DNA of 31,703 nucleotides from Thermoplasmata archaeon (GCA_021797295.1 JAKAAA010000003.1:1-31703); one strand, 5' to 3'. Shown: positions 1 through 8,267, counted from the first letter of the stretch. A program made the numbers and translations. Notes: generated from the letters alone by a model not told the origin.

Positions 1-153
1 TCCGGTGACATTAAGAAGTCAATAGAAAAATTCATGGATCTGATAAAGAAAGAGACCCTCAGCACAGAAATAAAAATAGCAGGGCATCCAGACGAGAAGG
101 TATGGGATATTTCAGGTGAAAATGTAGGAGTGTTTATAGAAGCTATCAGTTGA
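1..153 (+). CDS. ileS: C-terminal fragment, probable isoleucyl-tRNA synthetase
   Basis: The window opens inside a plus-strand reading frame (frame 1) that ends at TGA 151-153 and leaves 50 residues. It contains LIKKETLSTEIKI, a short linker, then WDISGENVGVFIEAI. This resembles the extreme C-terminus of archaeal IleRS, where a helix ending in an 'xETLxxxI' segment is followed by a strand pair of the 'xWDIdGEkVxigI' type. That tail belongs to the tRNA-binding C-terminal region; no catalytic part is visible. Its stop overlaps the convergent methyltransferase gene by 8 bp. The assignment rests on a short tail only, so another synthetase or an unrelated protein is possible. Confidence 0.5.
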   Translation, partial: SGDIKKSIEKFMDLIKKETLSTEIKIAGHPDEKVWDISGENVGVFIEAIS

Positions 154-1117
154 TCCGCTTCAGCACGACAAACTGCCTTATCAGCGATTTATGCTGATAT
201 ACCGGCACTACACTTTCCACTGTAAAATAATCCCCTGCGTATTTCAGGAAATCAACATTATTTATTATAATGGAGCACAGGTGGGAACTCTTCAGCAATT
301 CATAAAATTTTTTGAAGGATTCTCTGTATAAATCCACAATATCATGGTTATCTATTCCGGAACTCCTGCCATAGGGCATATCTGTAACTATTGCGTCCAC
401 ATTATGTTCCAGATCAAGGTCTGATATATCTTCATTATAAACTTTGTAATCTTCTATTTTAAAATATTTAAAATTGAGTTTTGTACCCATTACCATGTTC
501 AGGGAAGAATCATTGCCTATTATATGCCTATCCAGCATTGCCGCTTCTATGAGGATTCCTCCGGTACCGCAAAAAGGGTCAAGTAAGGTATCGCCCTCAA
601 CAGTGCCCGAGGTATTTACCAGGTATCTCGCGTATTTCGGGTGAAGGGACACGGGGGAGAAAAATGGCCTCATGGGTGCACGCCTATCCTCGAAGGATTT
701 TTTATTCCTTTCATAGATTACCTGGCACAGATACCATTTATCCATCAATAATACCCGGATCCTGAAATCCGGATTTTTAAAGTTTATCCTTCCCTTGCCA
801 CCAAGAATTTTTCCTATTTCTGATTCCATTTGTTCGGATTTACTTTTGTCTGCGCCTACAACCCTTACATAAAATGTTCCCTGTGGCATTCCCTTATCTG
901 ATAATTTTCTATAGTCGATATTTTCATCAATAACAGCTGAGATAAAATTTATAAAGGCAGAATTTTTTAAATTTTCGGGATTGCCTTCAATCAAAACAAA
1001 TTTCTGGTTGCAATCAATTATATTGAAATTATGATAAGCCCTCTGTATATATTTTATCTCGGTACAGGCGATTTCGCTATTTTCACCAGATACCTCCAGA
1101 ATATATTTATTGCTCAT
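146..1117 (-). CDS. Trm11-type tRNA (guanine-N2) methyltransferase with THUMP domain
   Basis: This 323-residue protein has an N-terminal THUMP-like RNA-binding region (about residues 1-150) followed by a Rossmann-fold SAM methyltransferase. The SAM-binding motif DPFCGTGGILIEAA is near residue 182. The catalytic D-x-P-Y motif appears as TDMPYGRS near residue 245. Archaeal enzymes of this family (TrmG10/aTrm11) make N2-methyl- or N2,N2-dimethylguanosine at position 10 of tRNA. The second position of the usual DPPY motif is Met here, a tolerated variation in the N6/N2-methylase superfamily. The start overlaps the rpoL stop by 11 bp, so the two genes are probably co-transcribed. The family is clear; mono- versus dimethylation cannot be read from the sequence. 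Confidence 0.85.
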   Translation of the reverse strand: MSNKYILEVSGENSEIACTEIKYIQRAYHNFNIIDCNQKFVLIEGNPENLKNSAFINFISAVIDENIDYRKLSDKGMPQGTFYVRVVGADKSKSEQMESEIGKILGGKGRINFKNPDFRIRVLLMDKWYLCQVIYERNKKSFEDRRAPMRPFFSPVSLHPKYARYLVNTSGTVEGDTLLDPFCGTGGILIEAAMLDRHIIGNDSSLNMVMGTKLNFKYFKIEDYKVYNEDISDLDLEHNVDAIVTDMPYGRSSGIDNHDIVDLYRESFKKFYELLKSSHLCSIIINNVDFLKYAGDYFTVESVVPVYQHKSLIRQFVVLKRIN

Positions 1118-1421
1118 TTTTTTCTTTCTTTATTTCTGATTTTTCCAGTTCCTTCTCAAGATCGGCATAAAGCGATTCATAAACCTTGTTCATTTTTTTT
1201 ATGGTTCGCTTTATTGCAGCCTGCGGCTTTCCGGTGCTGACCTTGACATATATCTGCGGGTTGTCTATTTCCGGGTGTTTTATGTAGTAATATGAGTCAA
1301 CAACCTTATCATCTTTAAGTATTTCTTCTGCCAGTGGCCTGAGAAGTGTGTTGTCATAATTTATCATTTCCAGTTTAATTGAATCTTTATCTTTTGAAAT
1401 AATGTTGAATTTGGTATCCAT
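1107..1421 (-). CDS. rpoL: DNA-directed RNA polymerase subunit L (Rpo11)
   Basis: This small 104-residue protein matches archaeal Rpo11/RpoL, the partner of subunit D in the polymerase assembly platform and a counterpart of eukaryotic Rpb11. The core runs from the TLLRPLAEEILKDDKVVDSY helix region through YYIKHPEIDNPQIYVKV, corresponding to the family's 'TLgNlLrexLlxdprVxxAgYxieHPlxxxpxiyvrT' signature. The usual glycine-asparagine after TL is replaced by LR, so the motif is somewhat diverged. The Lys/Glu-rich tail of about 25 residues extends beyond the core. It is first in an operon with the tRNA methyltransferase. A TATA-like box lies about 24 nt before the ATG, which suggests a leaderless transcript. 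Confidence 0.88.
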   Translation of the reverse strand: MDTKFNIISKDKDSIKLEMINYDNTLLRPLAEEILKDDKVVDSYYYIKHPEIDNPQIYVKVSTGKPQAAIKRTIKKMNKVYESLYADLEKELEKSEIKKEKNEQ

Positions 1422-1440
1422 AAGGGCTTATTTGAAATTA

Positions 1441-1450
1441 GTATATATTT
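1441..1450 (-). promoter_or_regulatory. TATA-like box of the rpoL-trm11 unit
   Basis: On the minus strand this reads AAATATATAC, centred about 24 nt before the rpoL ATG at 1421. That spacing places the transcription start at or next to the ATG, as in leaderless archaeal messages. The divergent EF-1 alpha promoter lies on the other side of the same 207-bp intergenic region. Confidence 0.5.
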
Positions 1451-1560
1451 ATTATTATTGGTGTCATTTTCAAAATTGTTCATATTAGTTCTTATTTATT
1501 CTCGTCTATTACAGTGTAAATCCTGTTGACATATCTTTATGTGCCGGAATCATAAAGAAA

Positions 1561-1621
1561 GATATTTAAATATTAAAGTATTATATGGTAAAGAAAGGAT
1601 ATTTAATCCTGGTTAAAGGTG
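1561..1621 (+). promoter_or_regulatory. EF-1 alpha promoter and Shine-Dalgarno site
   Basis: A TATA-like element GATATTTAAATATT lies at 1561-1574. A Shine-Dalgarno core GGTG at 1618-1621 is followed by a 7-nt spacer and ATG 1629. If the upstream box is used, the leader is roughly 35-40 nt long. A second TATA-like string (GGATATTTAATCC, near 1598-1609) would instead give a nearly leaderless start. The Shine-Dalgarno core argues for the first. Confidence 0.5.
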
Positions 1622-1628
1622 AAAGAAA

Positions 1629-2909
1629 ATGGCAGAATTACCACATCTGAATTTAGTTATAATAGGGCATGTCGATCATGGGAAATCTACCTTTGTGGGC
1701 AGATTATTGTTTGAACACGGAGAAATTCCGCAGCACATAATTGACGAGTATAAGAAGGAATCAGAAGAGAAGGGGAAGGCAACATTTGAGTTCGCCTGGG
1801 TTATGGATCGGTTCAAAGAAGAGAGAGAAAGGGGAGTTACTATCGATCTTACACACAGGAAATTCGAGACTGACAAGTACTACTTTACAATTATTGACGC
1901 TCCTGGTCACAGGGACTTCGTCAAAAATATGATAACAGGTACAAGCCAGGCAGATGCTGCAGTCCTTGTCGTCTCTGCTAGAGAGGGAGAGGGAGTCATG
2001 GCACAGACAAGAGAACACGCTTTCCTTGCCAGGACACTTGGTGTACCCCAGTTGATTGTTGCAATAAACAAAATGGATTCAACCCAGCCTGCATACAGCG
2101 AAAAGAGATTCAATGAAGTAAAGGAACAGGTTACAAAACTTCTTGCACCCATAGGATACAGGGATGTGCCTATAATACCCATGAGCGGTTACAAGGGAGA
2201 TAACATAATGAAGCCAAGCGCAAACCTTTCATGGTGGAAGGGCCCCACAATCATGGGAGCACTGAACGACCTTAAAGTTCCGCCGAAACCCACAGACAAA
2301 CCCCTGAGAATACCTGTTGAGGATGTATACTCCATTACAGGAATAGGTACAGTACCAGTGGGAAGAGTTGAAACCGGCGTCATAAAGATAAATGACAAGG
2401 TAACGTTCATGCCGGCCAACAAATCCGGTGAAGTTAAATCAATAGAGGAGCACCATACCACAATGCCCAAAGCAGAACCCGGTGACAATATAGGATTCAA
2501 CGTAAGAGGAATAGCAAAGAACGATCTGAAGAGGGGAGATGTTTGCGGGCCAGCGTCTGCACCACCTACTGTTGTAAAATCATTTACAGCCCAGATAGTA
2601 GTTCTTCAGCATCCCAGTGTCATAGCTGCAGGATACAAACCTGTATTCCATGTCCACACAGCACAGATAGCATGCAGGTTTGATGAAATCCTCAGGACCA
2701 TAAATCCAAAGGATGGAACCACCCTTAAGGATAAACCCGATTTCATAAAGGCAGGAGATATAGCAGTAGTAAAAGTCATACCCGATAAACCCCTGGTAAT
2801 AGAAAAAGTATCCGAGTTTCCGCAACTGGGCAGATTTGCAATCAGGGATATGGGCATGACCGTCGCAGCCGGTCAGTGCATAGACCTTGAAAAGTCAACA
2901 GTAGTGTGA
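1629..2909 (+). CDS. tuf: Translation elongation factor EF-1 alpha
   Basis: This 426-residue GTPase delivers aminoacyl-tRNA to the ribosomal A site. The G1 P-loop GHVDHGKS is near residue 13. The archaeal/eukaryal insertion with [16 protein letters not shown] is near residues 55-70 and carries the switch region. G3 DAPGHRDF and G4 NKMD follow. Domain II contains [19 protein letters not shown], and domain III ends with [20 protein letters not shown]. Length and motifs are those of a complete archaeal aEF1A; the residues agree closely with what I recall of the Thermoplasma protein. The start ATG follows a GGTG ribosome-binding core. S10 begins 6 nt after the stop, so both are on one message. 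Confidence 0.97.
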   Translation: MAELPHLNLVIIGHVDHGKSTFVGRLLFEHGEIPQHIIDEYKKESEEKGKATFEFAWVMDRFKEERERGVTIDLTHRKFETDKYYFTIIDAPGHRDFVKNMITGTSQADAAVLVVSAREGEGVMAQTREHAFLARTLGVPQLIVAINKMDSTQPAYSEKRFNEVKEQVTKLLAPIGYRDVPIIPMSGYKGDNIMKPSANLSWWKGPTIMGALNDLKVPPKPTDKPLRIPVEDVYSITGIGTVPVGRVETGVIKINDKVTFMPANKSGEVKSIEEHHTTMPKAEPGDNIGFNVRGIAKNDLKRGDVCGPASAPPTVVKSFTAQIVVLQHPSVIAAGYKPVFHVHTAQIACRFDEILRTINPKDGTTLKDKPDFIKAGDIAVVKVIPDKPLVIEKVSEFPQLGRFAIRDMGMTVAAGQCIDLEKSTVV

Positions 2910-2915
2910 TGATAT

Positions 2916-3227
2916 ATGGCATATAAAGCAAGGATTTCACTGAGTGGCACAGAGAACAAAATAGTCGATGTTGTTTGCGATGAAATCAAATCAATAGCAA
3001 AAAGAACAGGCGTTGAAATACACGGACCTGTTCCACTGCCTACAAAGAAACTCAAAGTCCCATTGAGGAAGAGCCCGGATGGAGAAGGTTCACCAACATG
3101 GGATCGCTGGGAAATGAGAGTACACAAGCGCCTGATGGATGTGGATGCCGATGAGAGAACCCTGAGGCAATTAATGAGGATATCCATACCCGATGGTGTA
3201 AGAATCGAAATACAGATAAAAAGTTAA
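2916..3227 (+). CDS. rpsJ: 30S ribosomal protein S10 (uS10)
   Basis: This complete 103-residue uS10 is a small-subunit head protein. Its centre carries [15 protein letters not shown] and its C-terminal half [18 protein letters not shown], both typical of archaeal/eukaryal S10. It starts 6 nt after the EF-1 alpha stop. The sequence GTGATG overlapping that stop can serve as a weak Shine-Dalgarno site, which suggests translational coupling. Co-location with EF-1 alpha is the normal archaeal arrangement. Confidence 0.97.
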   Translation: MAYKARISLSGTENKIVDVVCDEIKSIAKRTGVEIHGPVPLPTKKLKVPLRKSPDGEGSPTWDRWEMRVHKRLMDVDADERTLRQLMRISIPDGVRIEIQIKS

Positions 3228-3301
3228 ATTATTTTAGCTTTTAAATAAATTTTAACAATAATTAAATAATGATTTTTCATACAGGATTATAGAATTTAAA
3301 C

Positions 3302-3305
3302 GGTG
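3302..3305 (+). promoter_or_regulatory. Shine-Dalgarno core deciding the EF-2 start
   Basis: GGTG at 3302-3305 is followed by a 6-nt spacer and ATG 3312. A longer reading using GTG 3303 would begin inside this motif and add three residues unlike any EF-2. The ATG giving MGRKEENV, the usual EF-2 beginning, is therefore preferred. A TATA-like AT-rich stretch near 3257-3271 could drive a separate EF-2 transcript. Confidence 0.6.
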
Positions 3306-3311
3306 TTATTA

Positions 3312-5510
3312 ATGGGGCGAAAAGAAGAGAATGTTGCAAAGGCAATGAAATTAGTTGAACATCCAGAGTTAATCAGGAATATCGATATAGCAGCTCATAT
3401 TGATCATGGAAAAACCACACTGAGTGACAATCTTATTGCCGGTGCTGGAATGATGAGCGAGGAGCTTGCGGGAAAACAGTTGTTGCTGGATTATGATGAG
3501 CAGGAACAGGCAAGGGGAATAACCATCAACGCGGCAAATGCATCCATGGTTCACGAAGTGGAAGGAAAGGAATATCTTATCAACCTTATAGATACTCCCG
3601 GGCATGTTGATTTCGGTGGAGATGTCACGAGAGCCATGAGGGCAGTTGATGGAACTGTAATAGTGGTAGATTCGGTCGAAGGTGTAATGCCGCAAACAGA
3701 AACCGTGGTCAGACAGGCATTGAGGGAGAGAGTAAAACCCGTTCTTTTCATTAATAAGGTTGACAGGTTGATTAACGAACTGAAGCTGAACGGAGATGAA
3801 ATGCAGAAGCGTTTCATAAAAGTAATTACCGATGTAAACAAATTAATAACAAAGTATGCTCCGCAGGAATTTGCAAGCAACTGGCTTGTCAATGTGAAAA
3901 ACGGTACTGTTGCATTCGGATCGGCATACCACAACTGGGCACTATCTGTTCCTGCCATGGGCTTATTCAAGGTTACATTCAAGGATATTGTGGATCTGGT
4001 TGCAGCAGGTAAACAGAAGGAACTGGCAAAAAGGGCTCCTTTGCATAAGGTGGTTCTGGATATGGTAATCAAAAATCTTCCGAATCCGGCAGTTGCGCAG
4101 AAATACAGAATTCCACAGATTTGGCACGGAGATCTCAACAGTGAGATCGGAAAAGCCATGGAAATGTGTGATGACAATGGCCCGGTAACAATGATGATAA
4201 CCAAGATTCTTATCGATCCCCACGCTGGAGAAATTGCAGTGGGAAGGGTTTTCTCAGGAATAATCAGAAAGGGAAGTGAACTTTATGTTACAGGAGCAGG
4301 CAAATCCAAAGTCCAGTTATTATCCATGATGGTGGGTCCGGACAGGATTTCAATAGATGAAATAGCCGCAGGAAATATTGCTGCGGTTGTTGGACTCAAG
4401 GGTGCAATAGCCGGTTCAACCGTATCGTCAAGCCAGGAAATGGAAGATTTTGAACCCATGTCCCATTATTCGGATCCAGTGGTTACACTTGCCATAGAGG
4501 CAAAGCATACAGCCGATCTTCCGAAGCTTATTGACGTTCTCAGATCCGTATCCAAGGCCGATCCGTCAATTCAAGTCGATATAAACCAGGAAACCGGGGA
4601 GCACCTTATATCTGGTATGGGAGAGCTGCATCTGGAAATTACAATGTACAGGATAAAAAATGATTATCACGTTGAGGTTGTAACATCGGCACCACTGGTT
4701 GTGTACCGTGAAACTGTTGATAAGACCGGAGGCCCATTCGAGGGTAAATCTCCCAACAAGCATAACAGATTCTATTTCAAGGTAGAGCCACTTCCCGAGG
4801 GCGTTGTACAGGCAATACTGGAAGGTAAAATACCTGACGGGTCTAAAATAAAAGATAAAAAGGCAGTTGCAGCAATACTTGAAGAGGCAGGACTTGATCA
4901 TAACGAGGCAAGAAGTCTGGTTTCTGTGCACGGAATCAATGTAATGCTTGATATGACAAAGGGAATACAGTACCTGGATGAAACCATGGAACTGTTAATA
5001 GAATCATTCAATGAATCTCTTGATAAGGGCCCGCTGGCAAATGAAAAGGTATATGGATTGAAGATAAGTCTCATGGATGCCAAGCTTCATGAGGATAGTA
5101 TACACAGAGGGCCTGCACAGGTTATACCGGCTGGCAGAAATTCAATATACGGTGCAATGTGTCAGGCTGGAAGAGTTCTCATGGAGCCCATGCAGAAGGT
5201 TTACATAAGTGTACCACAGGACCTTATGGGCCCTGTTACCAGTGAACTTCAGCAGAGGCGCGGAGTTGTGGAGGATATGCAGCAGGCCGGTGATGAAATT
5301 ACCGTTATAGCCAATGCACCTGTTTCCGGCATGATTGGATTTGCATCAGCAATCAGGAGTGCCACCGGTGGAAAAGCCATATGGAGCTCTGAAAATTCCG
5401 GATACCAGCGTGTGCCATACGAACTGCAGGCTGGCATAGTTGCAAAGATAAGAGAAAGGAAAGGACTCAAGCCTGAACCATACGACGAGACTTACTATTC
5501 CTCACTTTAA
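3312..5510 (+). CDS. fusA: Translation elongation factor EF-2
   Basis: This complete 732-residue archaeal EF-2 is the GTPase that drives ribosomal translocation. G-domain motifs are IAAHIDHGKTTLSD near residue 29, the switch segment ARGITINAA, DTPGHVDF and NKVDR. The C-terminal domain IV carries HEDSIHRGPAQVIPAG. His598 in IHRG corresponds to the histidine converted to diphthamide in archaea and eukaryotes. A Dph2 gene for that modification lies in this same window at 21335-22339. The start was chosen from the MGRKEENVAKA beginning and the GGTG core 6 nt upstream. EF-2 sits downstream of EF-1 alpha/S10 with its own leader of about 80 bp. Confidence 0.97.
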   Translation: MGRKEENVAKAMKLVEHPELIRNIDIAAHIDHGKTTLSDNLIAGAGMMSEELAGKQLLLDYDEQEQARGITINAANASMVHEVEGKEYLINLIDTPGHVDFGGDVTRAMRAVDGTVIVVDSVEGVMPQTETVVRQALRERVKPVLFINKVDRLINELKLNGDEMQKRFIKVITDVNKLITKYAPQEFASNWLVNVKNGTVAFGSAYHNWALSVPAMGLFKVTFKDIVDLVAAGKQKELAKRAPLHKVVLDMVIKNLPNPAVAQKYRIPQIWHGDLNSEIGKAMEMCDDNGPVTMMITKILIDPHAGEIAVGRVFSGIIRKGSELYVTGAGKSKVQLLSMMVGPDRISIDEIAAGNIAAVVGLKGAIAGSTVSSSQEMEDFEPMSHYSDPVVTLAIEAKHTADLPKLIDVLRSVSKADPSIQVDINQETGEHLISGMGELHLEITMYRIKNDYHVEVVTSAPLVVYRETVDKTGGPFEGKSPNKHNRFYFKVEPLPEGVVQAILEGKIPDGSKIKDKKAVAAILEEAGLDHNEARSLVSVHGINVMLDMTKGIQYLDETMELLIESFNESLDKGPLANEKVYGLKISLMDAKLHEDSIHRGPAQVIPAGRNSIYGAMCQAGRVLMEPMQKVYISVPQDLMGPVTSELQQRRGVVEDMQQAGDEITVIANAPVSGMIGFASAIRSATGGKAIWSSENSGYQRVPYELQAGIVAKIRERKGLKPEPYDETYYSSL

Positions 5511-5560
5511 ATTATATATTTTATTTTTGCATAGTATTTTATTTTTTATCGTATTACATT
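5511..5560 (+). terminator. T-rich intergenic terminator after EF-2
   Basis: The plus strand after the EF-2 stop contains repeated T runs (TTTTATTTTTG, TATTTTATTTTTTATC). Such tracts are how archaeal RNA polymerase normally terminates, without needing a hairpin. The same stretch probably supplies the TATA-like element for the next gene, about 25 nt before ATG 5565. Confidence 0.4.
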
Positions 5561-5564
5561 TTTC

Positions 5565-6581
5565 ATGAAGTCTGTATGCCTTAATGGCCATCCGCGGATC
5601 AAACACGAACTCAGGTGCAGTATATGCAATGAACCCTTTGAGATTATTCCAGATAAAAAATTTTCTGATAATATTGAGCTGAATTTTGATTATATCAGGG
5701 AGAGCGTAACCCTGGGCGAAGTTTTTACACCTGTTGTTGATTTGAACAGGAATTTAGCTTTAAAACTTGACTACTTCTCTCCCACTTATTCGTATAAGGA
5801 TAGGGGCACAAAAAATTTGATATCTTATATAAAAACCAATGAATCAGAATTCAAAATTGACTCGATAAATGAAGATTCCTCCGGCAACGCAGGGGCATCC
5901 GCTGCCGCATACGGGTCACGTGCCGGCTATCATGTAAATATATATGTGCCACAGAATGCAAACGAAAATAAATTAAAGCAGATAAGCGGTTACGGTGCAA
6001 GTATTATAAAGATTCCTGGAACAAGAGATGATGTGCAGGTGGCTGCCGAACAAGCATCAGGTTTTTATGCATCGCATATACTCAATCCGGAATTCAGAGA
6101 CGGAATCAGGACGCTTGCATATGAAATATTCCTGCAATCACCTAAAATGCCGGATAATATATTTGTTCCTGTTTCTGCCGGTACCCTGTTATCCGGGCTA
6201 TATAGCGGCCTATCCCATCTCTACAGTTCCGGAGAAATTGATAAAATCCCTGAAATCATAGCTGTACAGCCCGAAAATATCTCTCCCCTGTGTTCACTGG
6301 CAAATGGATTGAAATACGATCCGGATAACAATCTTTCATCTATTGCGGATGCCCTGGTGGCCAAACGCCCGGTACTCCTACCACTGATGATAAGAATAAT
6401 AAGGAATGGAAATAGCTGTGTTACGGTGTCAGAAAATGAGATTGTAGAGGCCAGAAAAGAACTTGCCCTGAAAGGATTTTATACAGAATACAGCTCCGCC
6501 ACGGTTTATGCTGCATATAAGAAGGGCCATTATAATGGAAACTCCCTGCTGTTGCTGACAGGAAATGGATTGAAAAATTAA
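5565..6581 (+). CDS. thrC: Threonine synthase (PLP-dependent)
   Basis: This 338-residue fold-type II PLP enzyme probably converts O-phosphohomoserine to threonine. The N-terminus has Cys5, His9 and a CSIC pair near residues 18-21, a rubredoxin-like knuckle common in archaeal threonine synthases. The PLP Schiff-base lysine is Lys78 in SYKDRGTKN. The phosphate/substrate loop EDSSGNAGASAAAYG follows near residue 104. The C-terminus LLLLTGNGLKN matches the family's closing strand. It is slightly shorter than many family members (350-400 residues). Transcription appears leaderless and single-gene, and no other threonine-pathway gene is adjacent. A related ammonia-lyase is less likely given the zinc-knuckle start and TGNGLK ending. 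Confidence 0.82.
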   Translation: MKSVCLNGHPRIKHELRCSICNEPFEIIPDKKFSDNIELNFDYIRESVTLGEVFTPVVDLNRNLALKLDYFSPTYSYKDRGTKNLISYIKTNESEFKIDSINEDSSGNAGASAAAYGSRAGYHVNIYVPQNANENKLKQISGYGASIIKIPGTRDDVQVAAEQASGFYASHILNPEFRDGIRTLAYEIFLQSPKMPDNIFVPVSAGTLLSGLYSGLSHLYSSGEIDKIPEIIAVQPENISPLCSLANGLKYDPDNNLSSIADALVAKRPVLLPLMIRIIRNGNSCVTVSENEIVEARKELALKGFYTEYSSATVYAAYKKGHYNGNSLLLLTGNGLKN

Positions 6582-6623
6582 TCTTGAAATCCGAAAGCCC
6601 TGTGTGTGAGAATGACAAAGAAG

Positions 6624-7040
6624 TCACCTGTAATCCTTACCATTAATACTATAATAATATGATACTGGTATTCCGGCATTTTTAACTGTAAGGGATACTG
6701 AGCAGTACTTTTCCAGTGAAAGGTCTATGGCTTTTTTCACCGAATCAGGATCAACCTCCCCCTGGAAGATGTAATGTATCTCTCCATATTTCAGCATTTT
6801 AGGATCCGTATCCCTTTTCTCTGCCGTAACTTCACACCTGTAATTTTTTACTTCCTTTCTCATTTTTTTAAGAATATTCAAAACATCATCGCTGCTGCAT
6901 GCACCCATGGCAAGCATTAACAGTTCGGTAGGCGAATGGTAACTATCATTTCCAACAATGGAGTTTTTTATCTTTATATCATACTTGCCATCGTCTGAAA
7001 TAAATCCCACATCCTTATCAAATTTAAACGATACTTTCAT
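6624..7040 (-). CDS. OsmC-like peroxiredoxin-fold protein
   Basis: This 138-residue OsmC/Ohr-superfamily protein is usually a thiol-dependent peroxidase acting on organic hydroperoxides. SPTELLMLAMGACSSDDV places one reactive cysteine at Cys48 at the head of the central helix. EKYCSVSLTVK supplies the second at Cys113. This spacing fits the OsmC-like (YhfA-type) branch rather than classic Ohr. A TATA-like box near 7061-7069 lies about 25 nt before the ATG, so it can be transcribed alone. It follows the regulator and Hsp20 genes on the same strand, suggesting a stress-response cluster. Confidence 0.82.
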   Translation of the reverse strand: MKVSFKFDKDVGFISDDGKYDIKIKNSIVGNDSYHSPTELLMLAMGACSSDDVLNILKKMRKEVKNYRCEVTAEKRDTDPKMLKYGEIHYIFQGEVDPDSVKKAIDLSLEKYCSVSLTVKNAGIPVSYYYSINGKDYR

Positions 7041-7075
7041 GCAATAAGTATATAATATTTCTATAAAACATTTCG

Positions 7076-7660
7076 TTATCTGGATGAGATGAATTTACCT
7101 ATTATCTTTTCAATCATTTCTTCAGGAAGCCCGGTTTCTTCTGAAACTTCCGAAAAATCAAGTTTTTCCAGATATTCATATATTACTTTCCTGTAAAAGC
7201 CGTCATATTCTGAGGCTTTCTCACGTAGTTTTTCTATAATCAAATCCTTTTTCCCTACAAGCTCACCTCTCTTCTTATCAATAGTTTCTATCCCATCATT
7301 AATCGATTTGAGTTCTCCGATCAGGTCAACTGTACTGCCGGTTACATCCGAATCAGGATAGTTTATTTCACTTTTCTTAATTTCCATGAAGTTCTTTGAA
7401 TAATCGATGGTTATGGTTGAAAATCCCATTGATCTATAAACTTTCCTGGGCGGGCCTATGGTTGAAGGTATGTTGCCGCTGGTTGATATAAATCCGAGTT
7501 TTTCGAGAATATCAAGCTGTTTATTTATTGCCTGCTGTGAAACCCCGATCATTTTACTCAATTCAAGAGCATAAGAATCATAATTGGCGAGTGTTTTCAG
7601 CATTTCTCTCCTGGTATTGTTTTCCAGTGCCATTAAAATATTCCATAATTCGTCATCCAT
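7076..7660 (-). CDS. ArsR-like winged-helix transcriptional regulator
   Basis: This 194-residue protein has an N-terminal winged helix-turn-helix. Helix 1 is NTRREMLKTLANYDSYALEL. The recognition region is SKMIGVSQQAINKQLDILEKLG, and the wing ends in GPPRKVYR (about residue 72). The rest is helical: a probable coiled coil (about 108-150, rich in Glu/Lys/Ile) and a second HTH-like segment near the end (LDFSEVSEETGLPEEMIEKII). No metal-binding cysteine pair is visible, so metal sensing is not supported. It lies 30 nt after Hsp20 and before OsmC, and is a natural candidate regulator of either. It has its own possible TATA box in that gap and a GGGTG core before the ATG. Confidence 0.8.
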   Translation of the reverse strand: MDDELWNILMALENNTRREMLKTLANYDSYALELSKMIGVSQQAINKQLDILEKLGFISTSGNIPSTIGPPRKVYRSMGFSTITIDYSKNFMEIKKSEINYPDSDVTGSTVDLIGELKSINDGIETIDKKRGELVGKKDLIIEKLREKASEYDGFYRKVIYEYLEKLDFSEVSEETGLPEEMIEKIIGKFISSR

Positions 7661-7680
7661 AAAAACACCCGAAAAAATAT

Positions 7681-7701
7681 AAATAGATTTTTAATCTATT
7701 T
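7681..7701. repeat. 9-bp inverted repeat at the hsp20/regulator junction
   Basis: Arms AAATAGATT (7681-7689) and AATCTATTT (7693-7701) are perfect inverted repeats with a 3-nt spacer. They overlap the Hsp20 stop codon and sit just upstream of the regulator's possible TATA element. It could be an RNA hairpin that ends or processes the hsp20 message, or a binding site controlling the regulator. Confidence 0.5.
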
Positions 7702-8230
7702 TAACTGCCTTTCCACCGTTTTTGCTGTTAAGTTTTTTAATTGTTATATCAAGGACTCCATTGGTGAATTTGGCTATTACACTGTCGATATCAACTCCTG
7801 TATTGAATTCTATGTTTTTATAGTATTTTCTGGATCCCTTATCAACCTTCAGTTCTATGTTGTTCTCATTTACGGTGAGGTTTATATCTTTTTTGTCCAC
7901 TCCAGGCAGCTCATAGGTTATGTAGATATTCTCTTTATCTTCATTGATATCTGTTAATGGCTCCCTGTAACCTTCCTGTGGTTCATCCTTCTGACCTATA
8001 GCATTCCTGGGCACATTTCCGAATTCCTGGAACACTGGTTTGCCATCAGGCCCTACCTTATAGCTGAATCCATACACATATGGGCCCATTACCTTGCTAT
8101 TTGTATCGTCCCTCATCATGGATTCCCAGAATCTGGCAATTTCCTTGTTAATTTTCCTCATATCCAGGCCAAACTCATCGTACATGTCATTAAATATATC
8201 ATCCCAGTCATCATCTCTTCTTCCATTCAT
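7691..8230 (-). CDS. Small heat-shock protein, Hsp20/alpha-crystallin family
   Basis: This 179-residue holdase chaperone would bind unfolding proteins in the cytoplasm. A variable N-terminal region rich in Asp (about residues 1-80) is followed by the alpha-crystallin domain. Recognisable parts are ENIYITYELPGVDKKDINL, the strand NNIELKVDKGSRKYYKNIEF, and KFTNGVLDITIKK, which is the family's A-x-x-x-N-G-V-L signature. The short VKI near the end may act as the C-terminal I-x-I contact. I chose ATG 8230 over an upstream TTG because a GGTGAT Shine-Dalgarno core lies just before it and the upstream extension runs into the operator-like palindrome. Heat-stress induction is inferred from the family and the palindrome. 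Confidence 0.92.
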   Translation of the reverse strand: MNGRRDDDWDDIFNDMYDEFGLDMRKINKEIARFWESMMRDDTNSKVMGPYVYGFSYKVGPDGKPVFQEFGNVPRNAIGQKDEPQEGYREPLTDINEDKENIYITYELPGVDKKDINLTVNENNIELKVDKGSRKYYKNIEFNTGVDIDSVIAKFTNGVLDITIKKLNSKNGGKAVKID

Positions 8231-8242
8231 TATTATCACCTT

Positions 8243-8267
8243 AGTTAACAACCATTAGTTGTTAACT
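8243..8267. promoter_or_regulatory. Perfect 10-bp inverted repeat, candidate hsp20 operator
   Basis: AGTTAACAAC (8243-8252) and GTTGTTAACT (8258-8267) are exact reverse complements separated by the 5-nt spacer CATTA. A TATA-like box on the minus strand (CTTTTTATAGG, about 8282-8292) predicts a transcription start near 8263, inside the right arm. A dimeric repressor bound here would cover the start site. The winged-helix protein encoded at 7076-7660 is the closest candidate. Confidence 0.65.

Noticed and set aside
1596..1610. AGGAT-ATTTA-ATCCT inverted repeat just before the EF-1 alpha ribosome-binding site
   Set aside because: The 5-bp arms in AT-rich DNA are expected by chance; it also overlaps a possible TATA box, which explains the sequence.
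3551..4204. 217-codon open frame antisense to the EF-2 gene
   Set aside because: It is a mirror of the EF-2 coding frame, has no promoter or family resemblance, and its residues (Ser/Thr/Leu/Ile-rich) are typical of an antisense shadow.
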